A stretch of DNA of 64,000 nucleotides, from assembly GCA_023460085.1 (NCBI GenBank), contig JAEWRI010000038.1, positions 62,001-126,000 of the forward strand, written 5' to 3'. Position numbers and translations under genes: made by a program. Position 1 is the stretch's first letter. Each line of letters begins with the position of its first letter. Source of the DNA: Bacillota bacterium (GTDB taxonomy: Bacteria > Bacillota > Clostridia > Christensenellales > SZUA-584). Under the pieces are notes generated by a model, which was given only the letters and a program-made list of their open reading frames with translations, did not search any database and was not told the origin of the DNA. Positions 9,208 to 17,739 of the stretch are shown one piece after another.

Positions 9208-10806
9208 ATGTTTTGCCCAAATTGCGGCGCGACGGTCGCGGATGGCGCTTCGTTCTGTGCCTCGTGCGGCGCACGGATGGCACAGCCGCCTGCCCCGCAG
9301 CAGCCTGCTGAACCTCCCGTACAGCAGCCCGCCGCACAACCGTCCTACGAGCAGCAGCCTTATGCGCAGCAGCCCGCCGCACAGCCGTCCTACGAGCAGC
9401 AGCCTTATGCGCAGCAGCCCTATGAGCAGGCTTACAGCCAGCAGTACTCCCAGCAGCCCTACAGCCAGCAGTACGCTCAGCAGCCCTATGGGCAGCAGTA
9501 CTCCCAGCAGCCGCCTCAAACCCCCCCTCCCGAAAAAAAGAAGGTGAAGCTTGGGCTGGCAATCGGCCTGCCTGTAGGTATACTGGCAGTGCTGGCGGTC
9601 GTCTTTGTGCTCGTTTTCCTTCCCATGATTCAGTACAACAGCGCCGTGGCCCTATTTGAAGACGGGAAATACCAGGAAGCCGTGAGCGCTTTTGAAGCAA
9701 TGAACGATTACAATGACGCGCCCGAAATGCTGCAGGAATCGAAGTATCGGCTTGCGCTGCAATACATCGACGGCGGGCAGTATGACGAAGCGATCGACAT
9801 TCTTACGGATCTTAAGGACTACGAGGATTCCGAGCAGCAGCTTGCGAAAATAGAAGCCATGCAGCTGTTTGAAAGCGCGAAGGACACTCAAGGGTACATG
9901 GCAGCGCTGAAAGCGCTCCGCGCAGCCGGCGACGATGCGGACGTTGTCGCGATGATCGGTGAATGCATCACCGCAATTTCCGGCGAATGCATCACCGCCG
10001 GGCCTTACCACTCTGTAGCGCTGCTGCAGGACGGTACGGTGGTGGCCACGGGCGATAACGAATACGGTCAGTGCGATGTCTCAGGCTGGACGGATATCGT
10101 TTCCGTATCGGCGGGCAACTTCCACACGGTCGGCCTCAAAGCGGACGGCACGGTGGTAGCCGCGGGAAGCAACGACTATGGCGAAAGCGAAGTCTCCGAC
10201 TGGACGGATATCGTCGCTGTATCGGCGGGCTGGGGCTTTACGCTGGGCCTTAAGGCAGATGGCACGGTAGTCGCGGCGGGCGACGACACCAGCGGCGAGA
10301 CGGATGTCTCCGGCTGGACGGACATCATTGCGATATCGGCCGGGTATTACCATTCGGTCGGGCTTAAGGCTGACGGCACCGTGGTCTCGTCGGGCAAAAA
10401 CGAATACGGTGAGACGGAGGTTTCGGGCTGGACGGATATCGTCGCGATTTCAGCCGGTTACGGCTTCACGCTCGGTCTCAAAGCAGACGGCACCGTGGTG
10501 GCGGCAGGCTCGAATTATCTCGAAGAGACGGCTGTTTCCGGCTGGTCAGACATCGTAGCCATCAGCGCGGGCGAAAATCACTCGATCGGGCTTAAGGCGG
10601 ACGGTACCGTCGTGGCGACAGGCCCCGATGAATTCGGCGAAAACAGCGTGGAGGGCTGGAGCGGCATTACTGAAATCTCAGCCGGTTACGGCTTCTCGCT
10701 GGGTCTCTCTCCCGACGGCACGGTAGTCGGTGCTGGATCCAACAGTTTCGGCGAAACCGATGTTACCGGTTGGAGCAGCGTAGGCTTCCCGTCCAAAGAG
10801 GAATAA
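9208..10806 (+). CDS. Membrane-anchored zinc-ribbon/RCC1-repeat protein B
   Basis: The 532-aa paralog of the preceding gene has the same order: zinc ribbon CPNCGATVADGASFCASCG (residues 3-21), a Gln/Tyr/Pro-rich linker (QQPY, SYEQQPYAQQ repeats, residues about 30-110), a membrane helix (about 117-142), two to three TPR-like units and seven RCC1-like repeats with the same H-H-F-H-F-H-F alternation at the first repeat position. The start at 9208 is preceded by AAGGAGGA. The repeats are more uniform than in protein A (GLKADGTVVAAG recurs), suggesting recent repeat homogenisation. The linker is low-complexity and phase-separation-like in composition. Function unknown. Confidence 0.85.
   Translation: MFCPNCGATVADGASFCASCGARMAQPPAPQQPAEPPVQQPAAQPSYEQQPYAQQPAAQPSYEQQPYAQQPYEQAYSQQYSQQPYSQQYAQQPYGQQYSQQPPQTPPPEKKKVKLGLAIGLPVGILAVLAVVFVLVFLPMIQYNSAVALFEDGKYQEAVSAFEAMNDYNDAPEMLQESKYRLALQYIDGGQYDEAIDILTDLKDYEDSEQQLAKIEAMQLFESAKDTQGYMAALKALRAAGDDADVVAMIGECITAISGECITAGPYHSVALLQDGTVVATGDNEYGQCDVSGWTDIVSVSAGNFHTVGLKADGTVVAAGSNDYGESEVSDWTDIVAVSAGWGFTLGLKADGTVVAAGDDTSGETDVSGWTDIIAISAGYYHSVGLKADGTVVSSGKNEYGETEVSGWTDIVAISAGYGFTLGLKADGTVVAAGSNYLEETAVSGWSDIVAISAGENHSIGLKADGTVVATGPDEFGENSVEGWSGITEISAGYGFSLGLSPDGTVVGAGSNSFGETDVTGWSSVGFPSKEE
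9330..9420 (+). repeat. 45-bp tandem duplication in the Gln/Tyr linker
   Basis: The unit encoding PAAQPSYEQQPYAQQ occurs twice in direct succession with almost no base changes, followed by degenerate QQPY/SQQY units. Slippage would change the linker length. Confidence 0.75.
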
Positions 10807-10822
10807 ATCGACATAGCAAAAA

Positions 10823-10857
10823 AGCACCGCGGCTTGTCTGCCGCGGTGCTTTTTTTA
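10823..10857. terminator. Bidirectional terminator between RCC1 gene B and hsp20
   Basis: 11-bp perfect stem AGCACCGCGGC/GCCGCGGTGCT, loop TTGTCT, with an A6 tract before it and a T7 tract after it. It serves the convergent genes on both sides. Confidence 0.92.
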
Positions 10858-10902
10858 TTCCCTCTGCCCGCCGAAAAACGATGCTCTCCGGCTATGTACG
10901 GG

Positions 10903-11274
10903 TTATTCGATTGCGATGTGCTTTTCCTCCGGCACAAGCTTGGGCAGCGTAAGCGTCAGCACGCCATCTTCCATCTTCGCGGTAATGCCCGCTTCGTCTA
11001 TGTTTTTGATGGCAAAGCTGCGAGAGGTCTCCCCCGTAAAGCGCTCCCGGCGCAGATAGCCTTCTTCGGCGCGCTCCTCCGACTTTGCGGAAATCGTCAG
11101 CACGCCCTCCTGGCATACGATCTGCACATTGTCCTTTTTCACGCCGGGCAGTTCCGCCTCGACGATAAAGCTTTCCTTCGTTTCACGCACGTCCGCGCGC
11201 AGCGCAGCCGACGGATATGCCCCGAGCAGCCGGCCTCCCCAAAGCCCCAATCCTTCATACGGTACCAGTGTCAT
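10903..11274 (-). CDS. Hsp20/alpha-crystallin family small heat-shock protein
   Basis: A 123-aa ATP-independent chaperone that holds unfolded proteins. The alpha-crystallin core spans about residues 25-115, with the typical EAELPGVKKDNVQI and DGVLTLTLPK blocks. The C-terminal IxI-type tail is present as HIAIE. GGAGG precedes the ATG. The N-terminal arm is short. It is monocistronic with its own strong promoter and terminator. Confidence 0.92.
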   Translation of the reverse strand: MTLVPYEGLGLWGGRLLGAYPSAALRADVRETKESFIVEAELPGVKKDNVQIVCQEGVLTISAKSEERAEEGYLRRERFTGETSRSFAIKNIDEAGITAKMEDGVLTLTLPKLVPEEKHIAIE

Positions 11275-11308
11275 AATATCTCCCTCCGCTCCTTGAGTTT
11301 GTAGCTGT

Positions 11309-11337
11309 ATTATAGCTCATTGGTCAAGGTTAGTCAA
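11309..11337 (-). promoter_or_regulatory. Sigma-A-type promoter of hsp20
   Basis: TTGACT (11332-11337) and a perfect TATAAT (11309-11314) are separated by 17 bp. Two further TTGAC copies lie at 8-12 bp intervals around the -35, making a small direct-repeat array. No CIRCE element was seen. Confidence 0.8.
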
Positions 11338-11488
11338 AGTCAATAAGATGATATCCGCATTCAGATTTGTTTATATTTTTTAATGAGGGAGGACTGAATT
11401 AAGAAATAACTCTCAATCTTTGATTTCTTCCCTTTTTCAAGAATTTTCGCAACCACCTCCACAGCGTGCCGACACCGCAAAACAAACA

Positions 11489-11532
11489 GCGCCTGACCCT
11501 CGCGGTATCATATCCGCATCGGTGTCAGGCGC
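11489..11532 (-). terminator. Terminator of the Lrp-aminotransferase operon
   Basis: 9-bp stem GCGCCTGAC/GTCAGGCGC encloses an inner GCGG/CCGC hairpin and is followed on the minus strand by TGTTTGTTTT. Confidence 0.7.
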
Positions 11533-11586
11533 ATTGATATTCAACATTGGCGATATTATAACGCGTTCGCATGCGCGGTCGCACCG

Positions 11587-12759
11587 CTACAGGCTCTGTA
11601 TGAATTCCCGGATGCGATTGAGCGCCTCCCGCAAGTCCTCATAAGCCGTCGCATATGAGCAGCGGATAAACCCGTCCGTGCTTGCGCCAAACGCGCTTCC
11701 CGGCACGCAGGCCACCTTTTTCTCGAACAGCAGCTTCCGGCAGAATTCTTCGGAGGAAAGGCCGGTGGAGCTGATGTTGGGGAAGATGTAAAAAGCGCCC
11801 AGCGGCTCGAAGCATTTGAGCCCCATCGCGTTGAGTTCGGTATACATCAGCCGCCTGCGGCGGTTATACTCGGCAACCATTTCTTTCACCTGTGTATAGC
11901 CGTTGGCTCCCTCGGTGCGCAGCGCCTCCAACCCGGCGTCCTGGCTCATGGCCGACGCACAGAGCATCGAGTACTGGTGAATCTTAACCATAGCGTCCAC
12001 GGCGGCCTTGGGACCCGCCGCATAACCCAGACGAAAGCCTGTCATCGCGAACGCCTTGGAGAAGCCGTTGACGACGATGGTGCGTTCCAGCATTCCCGGC
12101 AGCGAAGCGATGGAGCAGTGGTTCCCGCCATAAGTCAGTTCGGAATACACCTCGTCGGCGATGACGATGAGATCCCGCTCGATGATGATGGGCGCAATCC
12201 TTTCATAATCCTCGCGCGTCATGATGGCACCCGTCGGGTTGTTGGGAAACGCGATGACGATCGCCTTGGTCTGAGGCGTCAGGCTGGCGAGCAGGCTCTC
12301 CGGCGTAATCCGGAAGGCGTCGCTTTCCTTAAGCTCCATACCGACAGGCTTTCCGCCCGCGAAAAGCACGCCCGGCATATACGACACATAAGAAGGTGAG
12401 GGAATGAGCACCTCGTCTCCCGGATTCATGATCGCCCGGAACGCGAGATCCAACGCTTCGCTGGCGCCTACGGTCACGACCACCTGATTCACTTCGTACA
12501 GCAGCTTCAGGCGGGAGGCGAGATACCGTACGATCTCCTTGCGAAGATCGGTGGAACCATGATTCGAGGTGTAATGCGTGCGGCCTGCCTCCAGCGCGTA
12601 GATGGCGCTTTCGCGGATGTTCCAGGGAGTATCAAAATCCGGCTCGCCGACGCCCAGCGAAATGCAGTCCTTCATCTCGCTGGCAATGTCGAAGAACTTA
12701 CGGATACCGGACGGCGGGCAGTCGCGTACGACACGTGATAATCTATCCTCCAGCGTCAC
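11587..12759 (-). CDS. PLP-dependent aminotransferase, class I/II
   Basis: The 390-aa fold-type I aminotransferase transfers amino groups between an amino acid and a 2-oxo acid in the cytoplasm. The PLP lysine is K235 in NGFSKAFAMTGFRLGY; the PLP-contacting NNPTG (residues 173-177) and ADEVYSEL (201-208) blocks are intact. It resembles PatA/AspC-type enzymes; the amino acid cannot be assigned. The start is a GTG at 12759 that overlaps the Lrp-type regulator stop as GTGA, so the two genes are translationally coupled. The pairing suggests the regulator senses the amino acid used here. Confidence 0.9.
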   Translation of the reverse strand: MTLEDRLSRVVRDCPPSGIRKFFDIASEMKDCISLGVGEPDFDTPWNIRESAIYALEAGRTHYTSNHGSTDLRKEIVRYLASRLKLLYEVNQVVVTVGASEALDLAFRAIMNPGDEVLIPSPSYVSYMPGVLFAGGKPVGMELKESDAFRITPESLLASLTPQTKAIVIAFPNNPTGAIMTREDYERIAPIIIERDLIVIADEVYSELTYGGNHCSIASLPGMLERTIVVNGFSKAFAMTGFRLGYAAGPKAAVDAMVKIHQYSMLCASAMSQDAGLEALRTEGANGYTQVKEMVAEYNRRRRLMYTELNAMGLKCFEPLGAFYIFPNISSTGLSSEEFCRKLLFEKKVACVPGSAFGASTDGFIRCSYATAYEDLREALNRIREFIQSL

Positions 12760-13250
12760 GGTGACACCACCAGCCTCTCTTCTTTCTCACGGCTGGCGAG
12801 TATAACGCCCTGTTCCTTATATTTACGCATGATGAAATGCGTCACCGTACTCGAAACGCCCTCCAGCACGGCCAGCTTTTCGAACACGAACTTGGATATC
12901 TGTTTCATGCTGGATGCGCGGACGATCACCGAGAGGTCATACGCGCCCGACATCAGGTAAACCGCGGTCACTTCCGAAAATCCATAGATCCGCTTGGCAA
13001 GATCATCGTACCCGAGGCCGCGCTTGGGCACTACCTTGACCTCAATCAGCGCTTCCGCCTCGTCCGAGGATACCTTCTCCCTGTTGATGATTGCCGAATA
13101 CTTGACGATAATCTTATCGCGCTCCAGCTCTGCCACCGCGGCAGCCACTTCCGCCTCGGAAAAACCCGTCATTTCGGCCATTTCCGCTGCGCTCAGACGC
13201 GCGTCGCGTTCCAGCATATCCAGTATCTCGTGCTGCAGGTTGCTGCTCAT
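12756..13250 (-). CDS. Lrp/AsnC-family transcriptional regulator
   Basis: The 164-aa protein has an N-terminal winged helix-turn-helix (residues 5-55, LSAAEMAEMTGFSEAEVAAA) and a C-terminal RAM ligand-binding domain with the YDLSVIVRASSMKQI segment. Family members form octamers that respond to amino acids. GGAGG precedes the ATG. It is first in an operon with the aminotransferase and probably regulates it. The downstream tail after about residue 145 is longer than in typical AsnC. Confidence 0.9.
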   Translation of the reverse strand: MSSNLQHEILDMLERDARLSAAEMAEMTGFSEAEVAAAVAELERDKIIVKYSAIINREKVSSDEAEALIEVKVVPKRGLGYDDLAKRIYGFSEVTAVYLMSGAYDLSVIVRASSMKQISKFVFEKLAVLEGVSSTVTHFIMRKYKEQGVILASREKEERLVVSP

Positions 13251-13340
13251 TGATTGTTCCTCCGTACGATTGGACTTTCCGTGTATTCTACCACCTTACC
13301 CTGCCGAACGTCAACGATACAAACTTTCACAGCAAACAAA

Positions 13341-13361
13341 AAAGCGCCGTAAAGGCGCTTT
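13341..13361. terminator. Terminator of the zinc-ribbon gene
   Basis: AAAGCGCC/GGCGCTTT stem with a 5-nt loop, flanked by A and T tracts on either side. On the minus strand TTTTTTG follows. Confidence 0.85.
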
Positions 13362-13372
13362 TTGCGGCTTGC

Positions 13373-13651
13373 TTAATAGCGGTCCTTACGGGCGCGGAAG
13401 CAGTCGCTGCAGTACACAGGGCGCTCGCCAGTGGGCTGGAAGGGAACACGGGTCTTCGCACCGCACTCAGCACACGTCGCCTCAAACATCGGGCGGTCGC
13501 CTCTCCGCTGCTGTTTCTTCGCGGAACGGCACTCGGGACACCTTTTGGGGATGTTCTCGAAGCCCTTCTCCTGGTAGAACTCCTGTTCGGAAGCGGTGAA
13601 TACAAATTCACAACCGCAATCCGCACACGTCAGCGTTCTGTCTTCAAACAT
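13373..13651 (-). CDS. Small zinc-ribbon protein (zf-trcl / CxxC-x17-CxxC type)
   Basis: The 92-aa protein is made of two zinc ribbons: CADCGCEFVFTASEQ... with partner Cys pair CPEC, and CAECGAKTRVPFQPTGERP followed by CSDC. Such small proteins are widespread in Clostridia and Chloroflexi; the role is unknown, with RNA or DNA binding presumed. The start is set at 13651 (MFEDRTLTC), directly behind AAAAAGGAGAAAAA, rather than 51 bases upstream where no ribosome site is seen. It is monocistronic. Confidence 0.85.
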   Translation of the reverse strand: MFEDRTLTCADCGCEFVFTASEQEFYQEKGFENIPKRCPECRSAKKQQRRGDRPMFEATCAECGAKTRVPFQPTGERPVYCSDCFRARKDRY

Positions 13652-13869
13652 TTTTTCTCCTTTTTTGTTTCCATGGTTTCCAAGACGAGATGACTGTTTC
13701 ATAACATCGGTTAGGTTGCGGGAACACTACGCAAGGTTAAGACTTTCATCAGCTTCTTGACCATTGTAATTTAGGTATACCCGGATGATGCGGATACACG
13801 CTGAGATCATCATAGCATTAACAAAAACTTTCGTCAACACCTGCTTTTGCGTAATGAAGGCAAAATTTT

Positions 13870-13895
13870 GCCCCTGACGTACATCCGTCAGGGGC
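13870..13895 (-). terminator. Hairpin after VanW-domain gene 1
   Basis: 10-bp perfect stem GCCCCTGACG/CGTCAGGGGC with a 6-nt loop, about 55 bp past the stop. On the minus strand AAAATTTTG follows, so the T tract is imperfect. Confidence 0.55.
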
Positions 13896-13950
13896 TGGTG
13901 TTTCAGTATTCAACCCATGCCCGGCTCAAAGTCCGGAAGGCACATCCGTA

Positions 13951-15813
13951 TCAGCCGCCGCTGGATTCTGACGCCGACGCGGATGCGGACGCCGAGGCGG
14001 ACGGCGACGTGGACGGCGACGTGGACGGCGATGTCGACGGCGACGTAGACGGCTCCACCGTCGGCTTTAGCACATAGGTGATGCCGTTGATTACGGGATA
14101 CTTATGGTATTCATATTCCACCGGATCTCCTATCTGAGTGCCGTCCAGCGCATAGGTAATCTGGTAGGTCTGCACGATGGTGCCGCGGATGGGATCCGCG
14201 AACTTGTACGACTCAATCCCGCCAGCCTTGATAATCGTGCCGTCGGGGCATTCGAATCCGTCGTTAACTTCCTGCACACCGGACGTCGGCGAGCCAAACC
14301 TCCCAAGATTTTTCCAGCTGTAATCCAATACAATCTGCTGCCCGGAAGCGTTTGTCAGCGGTACGCCGTAGATTTCCACCGTGACGTTCTTCGAGGTCGG
14401 GTTCACATACGTCACCAGATAAAACGTGTTCTGCGTCGGGTTCTCCAGCTTCAGATCCTTGCCCGGGTAACTGCCGTGCGGCGAATCGAGTGTGGAGTCC
14501 ATCCCGAGCGGCACATAGCCGGATATGATGGAATGATGCACATGCTCTCCGTTGGTTTTCCAGTCCAGCCCGGAGCGGATTGCCGCGTTGTACACGGTGC
14601 TGCCCAACTGACACACGCCGCCGCCGTACTGCGGGGTGGTGCCGCCGTTCTCAAGACCCGCGGCTTCCCTCCAGCCATAGGTTTTAGCGGTGGTGGCGTT
14701 GCGCGGGCCGACCGTGTCGTTAACCGACCAGAGCTCGCCCGGCTCGATCTCCGCGCCGTTCAAAAGGGCGGCTATCATGGCAACGTTATAGTTGCGCGAG
14801 GTGCTGTCGCTGTGGTTGCGGTAGCTGCTCGTCCAGGAGGAGATAAGCTGCGTCTGGGACTTGACATCCTCCAGCGTCACCGCCGCGGGCGTCACCTCGG
14901 TAGGCGGAACGATGGTCTCGTATACACCGCTGGCAACCTGGGACACCACGGCGTTAAATATGGCGTCCGTATCCACAACAAGGCCGGTAACGTCTTCGGT
15001 GTAGATGAAGCGCGCGATGTTCCAGTCATCGGGGATATAATCTTCCTGGTAATGGTCTTCGTTCCAGTACTGGTACCGTATCGCAGCGGGCTGCTCCGTA
15101 TCCGCAAGACGCACCAGATTCTCCGGGAACCCGTCGTAATCCTTACGTTTGGCAAACGTACTGGCCATATCCTTTAGCGTTGCAAGATCCGGCTCGTATT
15201 TTGTATACGTAAACGTACCGTCCCCGTTGTCGGTGGCGGTATAGCCCCAGGGCGCAAAATCCGCCGTCGCGTCAATGGGCGGCGTATCCATCTCGGATTT
15301 GAGCGTAGCCAGCGCCGCCTTCAACGCGGCTTCGTCAACCAAGACTGTAATCTCGAAATCCACGCCGTTTTCTTTGGCGTCCGCCGCGGCGGCCAGCCGC
15401 GTATCGAAGTCGCCCGTGCGGCCATAGGCGATGGCCTTATCGATAACGTCCTCGTAATCAGTGCTCAGTGCGAACTGCTCCGCAGTAAAAGTCATTTCCT
15501 CACCGTTGATATCCAGCGGGAAGTTGATCTGCGACAGAGTCTGTGCCTGCAGCGCGGACGTAGCGTTCAGCGCTTCTTCGCGCGTCATGCCGGAGATATC
15601 CACTCCGCCCACGCGCACGCCCTGCATGACGGTGCCAAACTCCATGACGCGCTGGGCATCTTCCCCCGTGGACGCGTTGGTGAGCAGCAGCACCGCACAC
15701 ACCGCCAGCGCTACAAGAAGCACGCCCCCCGATATCAGCAGAAACAGCTTATTCTTACCGCCGCGCTTCTTGGCCCCAGCGTTGGGCGTCTCCGCGACGT
15801 CATAAATCTCCAT
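13951..15813 (-). CDS. VanW-domain wall protein 1 (YoaR-like) with Ser/Pro/Thr tail
   Basis: The 620-aa protein has an N-terminal membrane helix (about residues 25-47), two PG_binding_4-type domains (about 60-330) and a VanW domain (about 335-490, GELWSVNDTVGPRN, YGGGVCQLGSTVYNAAIR). A C-terminal extension ends in a Ser-Thr-Pro then Ser-Ala repeat tail (last 30 residues). The architecture suggests peptidoglycan association outside the membrane. VanW is named from vancomycin clusters but has no proven activity, and this gene alone does not imply resistance. GGAGG precedes the ATG at 15813. A paralog lies just upstream. Confidence 0.88.
   Translation of the reverse strand: MEIYDVAETPNAGAKKRGGKNKLFLLISGGVLLVALAVCAVLLLTNASTGEDAQRVMEFGTVMQGVRVGGVDISGMTREEALNATSALQAQTLSQINFPLDINGEEMTFTAEQFALSTDYEDVIDKAIAYGRTGDFDTRLAAAADAKENGVDFEITVLVDEAALKAALATLKSEMDTPPIDATADFAPWGYTATDNGDGTFTYTKYEPDLATLKDMASTFAKRKDYDGFPENLVRLADTEQPAAIRYQYWNEDHYQEDYIPDDWNIARFIYTEDVTGLVVDTDAIFNAVVSQVASGVYETIVPPTEVTPAAVTLEDVKSQTQLISSWTSSYRNHSDSTSRNYNVAMIAALLNGAEIEPGELWSVNDTVGPRNATTAKTYGWREAAGLENGGTTPQYGGGVCQLGSTVYNAAIRSGLDWKTNGEHVHHSIISGYVPLGMDSTLDSPHGSYPGKDLKLENPTQNTFYLVTYVNPTSKNVTVEIYGVPLTNASGQQIVLDYSWKNLGRFGSPTSGVQEVNDGFECPDGTIIKAGGIESYKFADPIRGTIVQTYQITYALDGTQIGDPVEYEYHKYPVINGITYVLKPTVEPSTSPSTSPSTSPSTSPSASASASASASESSGG
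13966..14052 (-). repeat. Tandem repeats encoding the Ser/Thr/Pro and Ser/Ala tail
   Basis: A 12-bp unit (plus-strand GACGGCGACGTG variants) repeats at least four times, then a 6-bp unit (GACGCG/GATGCG) repeats. It encodes SPST and SA repeats at the protein end, a stretch open to length variation. Confidence 0.75.
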
Positions 15814-15842
15814 AACACACTCCTCCGATCATAGCTTTGGTT

Positions 15843-15871
15843 ATCATACAATAATCAAGGCAGAAAGTAAA
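15843..15871 (-). promoter_or_regulatory. Promoter of VanW-domain gene 1
   Basis: TTTACT (15866-15871), 17-bp spacer, TATGAT (15843-15848), about 30 bp before the start codon. Confidence 0.65.
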
Positions 15872-16122
15872 CGTCCATGGCACAAACGCGCCAAAAAAAC
15901 CGAAAATATTTACAATATTGTTACCTTTGCGCTGCCACGCCTGAAAAGCCCCGGATTCTTCCCCGCAGGCGACGCGACGCTTCACCAAGCCCTGCAACGC
16001 GCAGAACGTTCGCCGCCCTGTGCGTCGTTACAGTACCCGCGGCAATGGAACTAACCCATACTCCGCTCCTCCTTCGCCGGCTTATGCCCGGCTGGCGTGA
16101 GCCGCTCAAGCCCGGGCTTCTT

Positions 16123-16159
16123 TGAAAAATAAAACGCGCGAAGAAAATCCCCCGCGCGC
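16123..16159 (-). terminator. Terminator of VanW-domain gene 2
   Basis: CGCGCG arms (16135-16140 and 16153-16158) around a 12-nt loop, followed on the minus strand by TTTTATTTTTC. Confidence 0.6.
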
Positions 16160-16182
16160 TCCCATTAAATTGTTTACCCGGC

Positions 16183-17739
16183 TCAGCCAGTCGGCGCTGC
16201 CGTTTTGTCCACGTACAGCGGATTCTGTCCGTTTACGTAGGTAACGCCCTGGAATGACCGGTAGGTATCCTCCGAATAGAACACCGATTTGACGACGTTA
16301 CCGCTTTCATCAAGATACTGCTTCCATACCTGCCAGGTCTGCCCGTCGCGGGAAGTCACCCACTCGCGGCTCTTACCCGCAGTAATCGCCGTACCGCCCG
16401 GGTCCGCCGCAGCGTCGTAGTGCATCTCTGTAGGCGCTGCTTTATCCGAATTCACTTTAATGGTGACGAAGTCCACCGTATACCCGTGAGAGAGCGGCGG
16501 CCCGTAAATTTCCACCGTCAGCGTCTTGTCCGTCCCGACATACGCCACGATGTACACCGGCATGTCGAAGGGGTTTGAAAGCTGCAGATCCTTCGAACCG
16601 TTACCGTCAACATCACCGCTGGGATAATTGATCGTAGCATCCAGACCCTTGGGCACATAGCTGGAAGGCCAGCTGTGAATGTATCGTTTGACGATGCTCA
16701 GCTCCGCGCGTATCGCCGCGTTGTAGAGCGTTCCCGATACCTGGCACACGCCGCCGCCGTACTGATCCTCGTACCGTCCGTTGGTGATACCCGGCGCCTC
16801 TGCCCAGCCCATTTCCTTCGCGGTGGTCGCGTTGCGCGGACCCGCGGCGGTGTTGATAGACCATGTCTCGCCCGGCTGTATGATTGTTCCGTTGACGATG
16901 CCCGACAATACGGTGATGTTGGTCACGCGGTCGGCAGCTGCCAGCGAGCCCTCGGAAAAATCGGAATCGAACCGGCTCAGCAGCTTGGTATTGGCTTTCA
17001 CGTCCTCCGCGTTGATCTCAGGGTTGGTCAGTATCGCGGGCGCTTCTACGCTCGCATAGTTTCCGCTGTTGATGTTGCCGCAGATCAAAGCCGCAAGGCC
17101 TGCCGCGTCCACGTCTACGCCGACCACCTCATCGATGATCTGCACGCCGGCCAGCTCGTACAGGTATTTTGCGTTCGGGTCCCCCTGCACGCCGTCCGGC
17201 ACCACAACCGTGGCATCCTGAGGCATCACGTCCAGCGTGGTGGCCTTCAGCTCGGTCAGCTTGGCCGTCACCAGCGAAACGTCTCCGAACGGTGCCAGAG
17301 CGAAATCCTTCTTGCCCCCGTCCTCGTTCATCTCCTTGCGCTGCGCGCCCGCCTCGCCGCCGTACTGCCCGTACAGCATCGCTTCCTGCAGCACCGGCAG
17401 CAGATTGGACGTAATCCCCAGGTCCGCCGCGGTGAAGGTATATTCCTTTCCGTTCACCGTAAAGGTATAGCTGAAGCCGTCTTCCGTCTGCTTGCCCAGC
17501 GCCTGCAACTGCGCGTTCGCCGCCGCTTCGTCAAAGGTCAGTCCGGAAATATCCACCCCGCCGACGGAAACGCCATTGAGGTATTTGTGCTCCTCTACAA
17601 AGGCGTTCTCTTTGTCTTCGCCGGAGGAACCTCCCCCCGCAAGCATCACTATAAGCACCACGATGAGCGCTACAACCAGTACGCCCAACGCAAGCATCAG
17701 CAGTTTCATCAACCTGATATTTTCAGCCTTCTTCGGCAT
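16183..17739 (-). CDS. VanW-domain wall protein 2 (YoaR-like)
   Basis: The 518-aa paralog of VanW protein 1 has a membrane helix (about residues 11-35), PG_binding_4-like segments (about 50-260) and a VanW domain (about 270-410, GETWSINTAAGPRN, YGGGVCQVSGTLYNAAIR). It lacks the repetitive tail. I place the start at the ATG at 17739 (MPKKAENIR), 10 bases after GGAG. A GTG six bases upstream is possible but sits only 4 bases from the GGAG. The two VanW genes are not cotranscribed, since a terminator and a separate promoter lie between them. Confidence 0.85.
   Translation of the reverse strand: MPKKAENIRLMKLLMLALGVLVVALIVVLIVMLAGGGSSGEDKENAFVEEHKYLNGVSVGGVDISGLTFDEAAANAQLQALGKQTEDGFSYTFTVNGKEYTFTAADLGITSNLLPVLQEAMLYGQYGGEAGAQRKEMNEDGGKKDFALAPFGDVSLVTAKLTELKATTLDVMPQDATVVVPDGVQGDPNAKYLYELAGVQIIDEVVGVDVDAAGLAALICGNINSGNYASVEAPAILTNPEINAEDVKANTKLLSRFDSDFSEGSLAAADRVTNITVLSGIVNGTIIQPGETWSINTAAGPRNATTAKEMGWAEAPGITNGRYEDQYGGGVCQVSGTLYNAAIRAELSIVKRYIHSWPSSYVPKGLDATINYPSGDVDGNGSKDLQLSNPFDMPVYIVAYVGTDKTLTVEIYGPPLSHGYTVDFVTIKVNSDKAAPTEMHYDAAADPGGTAITAGKSREWVTSRDGQTWQVWKQYLDESGNVVKSVFYSEDTYRSFQGVTYVNGQNPLYVDKTAAPTG

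Larger units (their letters stand above)
11275..11586. other. Intergenic region with hsp20 promoter and an AT-rich stretch
   Basis: Besides the hsp20 promoter (11309-11337) and the aminotransferase terminator (11489-11532), the stretch 11340-11480 is AT-rich. I see no ORF with a ribosome site or RNA fold in it. Confidence 0.6.
15814..16182. other. Intergenic region between the VanW genes
   Basis: It holds the promoter of VanW gene 1 (15843-15871) and the terminator of VanW gene 2. Several small GC-rich hairpins (for example AAGCCCGGGCTT near 16109-16120) are present. I see no gene with a ribosome site. Confidence 0.5.

Noticed and set aside
9330..9500. CRISPR-like array
   Set aside because: The repeats are in-frame coding units without spacers. 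The same applies to 32298-32456 and 13966-14052.
15872..16122. A small gene between the VanW genes
   Set aside because: Short frames on both strands lack ribosome sites, hydrophobic or domain patterns and natural codon use.
13951..17739. Vancomycin resistance cluster
   Set aside because: Only VanW-domain genes are present; no VanH, VanA/B ligase, VanX or VanRS. VanW domains are common in sensitive Firmicutes.
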